8,131 bases of DNA. Source: Clostridia bacterium. Lineage in GTDB: Bacteria; Bacillota_A; Clostridia; Christensenellales; Aristaeellaceae. Shown here one piece after another: positions 7,238 to 8,131 of this stretch (positions are counted from its first letter, which is position 1; the number at the start of each line of letters is the position of its first letter). A program made the translations under genes and the position numbers. Where the stretch lies: NCBI GenBank assembly GCA_017525805.1, contig JAFXSH010000067.1, positions 1 through 8,131 on the forward strand. Direction: 5' to 3'. The notes beneath the pieces are model-generated. The model was not told the origin of the DNA and ran no database searches. It worked only from the letters and a program-made list of their open reading frames with translations.

Positions 7238-7934
7238 TGTGCGGAAATGGATGGCGCTGTTTTTTGCCCATCTGCATCCAGACGGGATATACTATATCGG
7301 CGGCGCTGATCCCCTTCCCCAGCCGCTGACGCCGGAGGAAGAAATCGAGATGGTGGCCCGGCTGCCCAAAGATGACGGCACCGCCCGGTCCATCCTGATC
7401 GAAAGGAACCTGCGGCTGGTGGTATTCATCGCCAAAAAGTTCGAGAATACAGCCGTGGGCATGGAAGATTTGATTTCCATCGGCACCATTGGGCTGATCA
7501 AGGCGGTGAATACCTTTAACCCGGAGAAAAAAATAAAGCTGGCAACGTATGCCAGCCGATGCATTGAAAATGAGGTGCTCATGTACCTGCGGCGCACCAG
7601 CCGCCTGAAATACGAAGTATCCCTGGATGAACCGCTGAAAACGGACTGGGACGGCAACGAATTGCTTTTGTCCGACGTGCTGGGCACGGAAGGCGATCTG
7701 GTCTCCAGGGGCGTGGAGGAGGACGCTGAAAAGCAGGTGCTGTCCAGCGCCCTTTCTCGCCTCGCGCCCAGGGAGCGCCGGATCATGAACATGCGCTTCG
7801 GCTTAGGCGGCGGCAGGGAAATGACGCAAAAGGAAGTTGCGGACGAATTGGGCATCTCCCAATCCTACATTTCCCGGCTGGAAAAGCGGATATTGAGCCG
7901 CCTGCAGACCGAAATGCAGCGGGCCTCGCTGTAA
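7224..7934 (+). CDS. sigE: RNA polymerase sporulation sigma factor, pro-sigma-E (SigE / SpoIIGB)
   Basis: This is the early mother-cell sigma factor, made as an inactive precursor and activated by SpoIIGA. ATG 7224 follows AAAGGGAGG (7206-7214) by 9 bases. The product is 236 residues. The prosequence is residues 1-23, with the conserved cleavage context YYIGG at 23-27 and cleavage presumably between Tyr23 and Tyr24. Region 2 is highly conserved: [17 protein letters not shown] (60-76), then [17 protein letters not shown] (82-98) and [13 protein letters not shown] (105-117), leading to MYLRR. The linker holds [15 protein letters not shown]. Region 4 carries the helix-turn-helix [20 protein letters not shown] (about 202-221). 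The prosequence is about four residues shorter than the 27 of Bacillus subtilis and less basic. No sigG, the usual next gene, is seen in the remaining 197 bases; instead a probable insertion sequence begins. Confidence 0.97.
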   Translation: MQSFDVRKWMALFFAHLHPDGIYYIGGADPLPQPLTPEEEIEMVARLPKDDGTARSILIERNLRLVVFIAKKFENTAVGMEDLISIGTIGLIKAVNTFNPEKKIKLATYASRCIENEVLMYLRRTSRLKYEVSLDEPLKTDWDGNELLLSDVLGTEGDLVSRGVEEDAEKQVLSSALSRLAPRERRIMNMRFGLGGGREMTQKEVADELGISQSYISRLEKRILSRLQTEMQRASL

Positions 7935-7996
7935 GGCTATTTAACGGGGAACGCGTCCATCAGAGGAATTCGCTGTTGGAAGAAGAGGTCTGATTA

Positions 7997-8014
7997 GAGT
8001 CTGTTTCTAAATTC
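7997..8014 (+). repeat. Possible left terminal inverted repeat of an insertion sequence
   Basis: GAGTCTGTTTCTAAATTC begins about 100 bases before a transposase-like start. It resembles, from memory, the GAG-C-TGTTT ends of some IS5-family elements. The preceding TTA (7994-7996) could be a 3-bp target duplication of the TNA type used by part of that family. Only one end is in the window, so the repeat cannot be confirmed here. Confidence 0.4.
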
Positions 8015-8068
8015 ATAATAGCTGAACAAAAGCGAAAAAAGATGCAAAAACCAAAAGGAAATTCCACG

Positions 8069-8115
8069 ATAGCGTCGAATAATACAATGAGGTGAAGGAA
8101 ATGATTCGACGTTAT
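8069..8115 (+). promoter_or_regulatory. 12-bp inverted repeat enclosing the transposase ribosome binding site
   Basis: Arms 8069-8080 (ATAGCGTCGAAT) and 8104-8115 (ATTCGACGTTAT) pair at all 12 positions, 11 Watson-Crick plus one G-T. The 23-base loop (8081-8103) holds GAGGTGAAGGA (8089-8099) and the ATG at 8101. In mRNA this would place the start region in a closed loop abutting the stem, probably lowering ribosome loading. Confidence 0.65.
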
Positions 8116-8131
8116 GAGGTCACGGATGAGG
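8101..8131 (+). CDS. Start of an IS5-family-like transposase (3'-truncated by window edge)
   Basis: Only ten codons are visible, MIRRYEVTDE. The pattern RYE-TD near the N-terminus is typical of IS5-family (DUF4096-type) transposases, where it is usually followed by a tryptophan-containing segment ending in LLP. A strong ribosome binding site, GAGGTGAAGGA at 8089-8099, precedes the ATG. Support from context is a candidate terminal repeat at 7997, a shift to AT-richer sequence after the sigE stop, and the absence of the sigG gene normally expected here. Ten residues are too few for certainty; another family or a broken copy cannot be excluded. Members of some IS5 subgroups are made by frameshifting between two ORFs, which cannot be judged here. 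Confidence 0.55.
   Translation, partial: MIRRYEVTDE

Noticed and set aside
7935..7993. Terminator or sigG promoter after sigE
   Set aside because: No hairpin with a T-tract and no recognisable sigma-F/sigma-G type promoter could be found in these bases.
8083..8088. TACAAT as the -10 of a transposase promoter
   Set aside because: Transcription would start at about 8095, cutting into the ribosome binding site, and no clear -35 stands at the right distance.

Overview
The window looks like a chromosome segment of an endospore-forming Firmicute, most likely a fairly GC-rich member of the Clostridia. The main evidence is an adjacent pair, SpoIIGA protease plus pro-sigma-E, found only in spore formers. 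Strong AGGAGG-type ribosome binding sites and Firmicutes-style promoters agree with this. I cannot name the genus from sequence alone. All genes seen are on the + strand.

Layout. (1) Bases 1-2375 are a carbohydrate block: the 3' part of a MalK/MsmX/UgpC-type sugar ABC transporter ATPase, a very strong GC hairpin, and malQ (4-alpha-glucanotransferase). (2) Bases 2376-6375 are a self-contained multidrug-type exporter operon. It has a near-consensus sigma-A promoter, a 28-codon leader ORF with an excellent ribosome binding site, an intrinsic terminator placed before the structural genes, two overlapping half-transporter genes forming a heterodimer, and a closing intrinsic terminator. (3) Bases 6376-7934 are the spoIIGA-sigE sporulation operon, with a possible Spo0A-type promoter just upstream. 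(4) Bases 7935-8131 are AT-richer sequence with a likely left end of an insertion sequence. The transposase start lies at 8101 and its ribosome binding site sits in the loop of a 12-bp inverted repeat.

How the genes work together. The ATPase would energise uptake of oligosaccharides and MalQ would process imported maltodextrins. The exporter pair is predicted to act as one heterodimer with one canonical and one degenerate ATP site: the first subunit has Asp in place of the catalytic Glu, and the second has LSTGE in place of LSGGQ. The promoter, leader peptide and terminator ahead of it strongly suggest conditional expression by transcription attenuation, analogous in layout to the bmrB-bmrC-bmrD system of Bacillus subtilis. 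SpoIIGA is the membrane protease that activates the pro-sigma-E encoded immediately after it.

The most interesting item is the 2412-2655 leader. I know of no described peptide with this sequence, and its regulatory role is inferred from architecture only.
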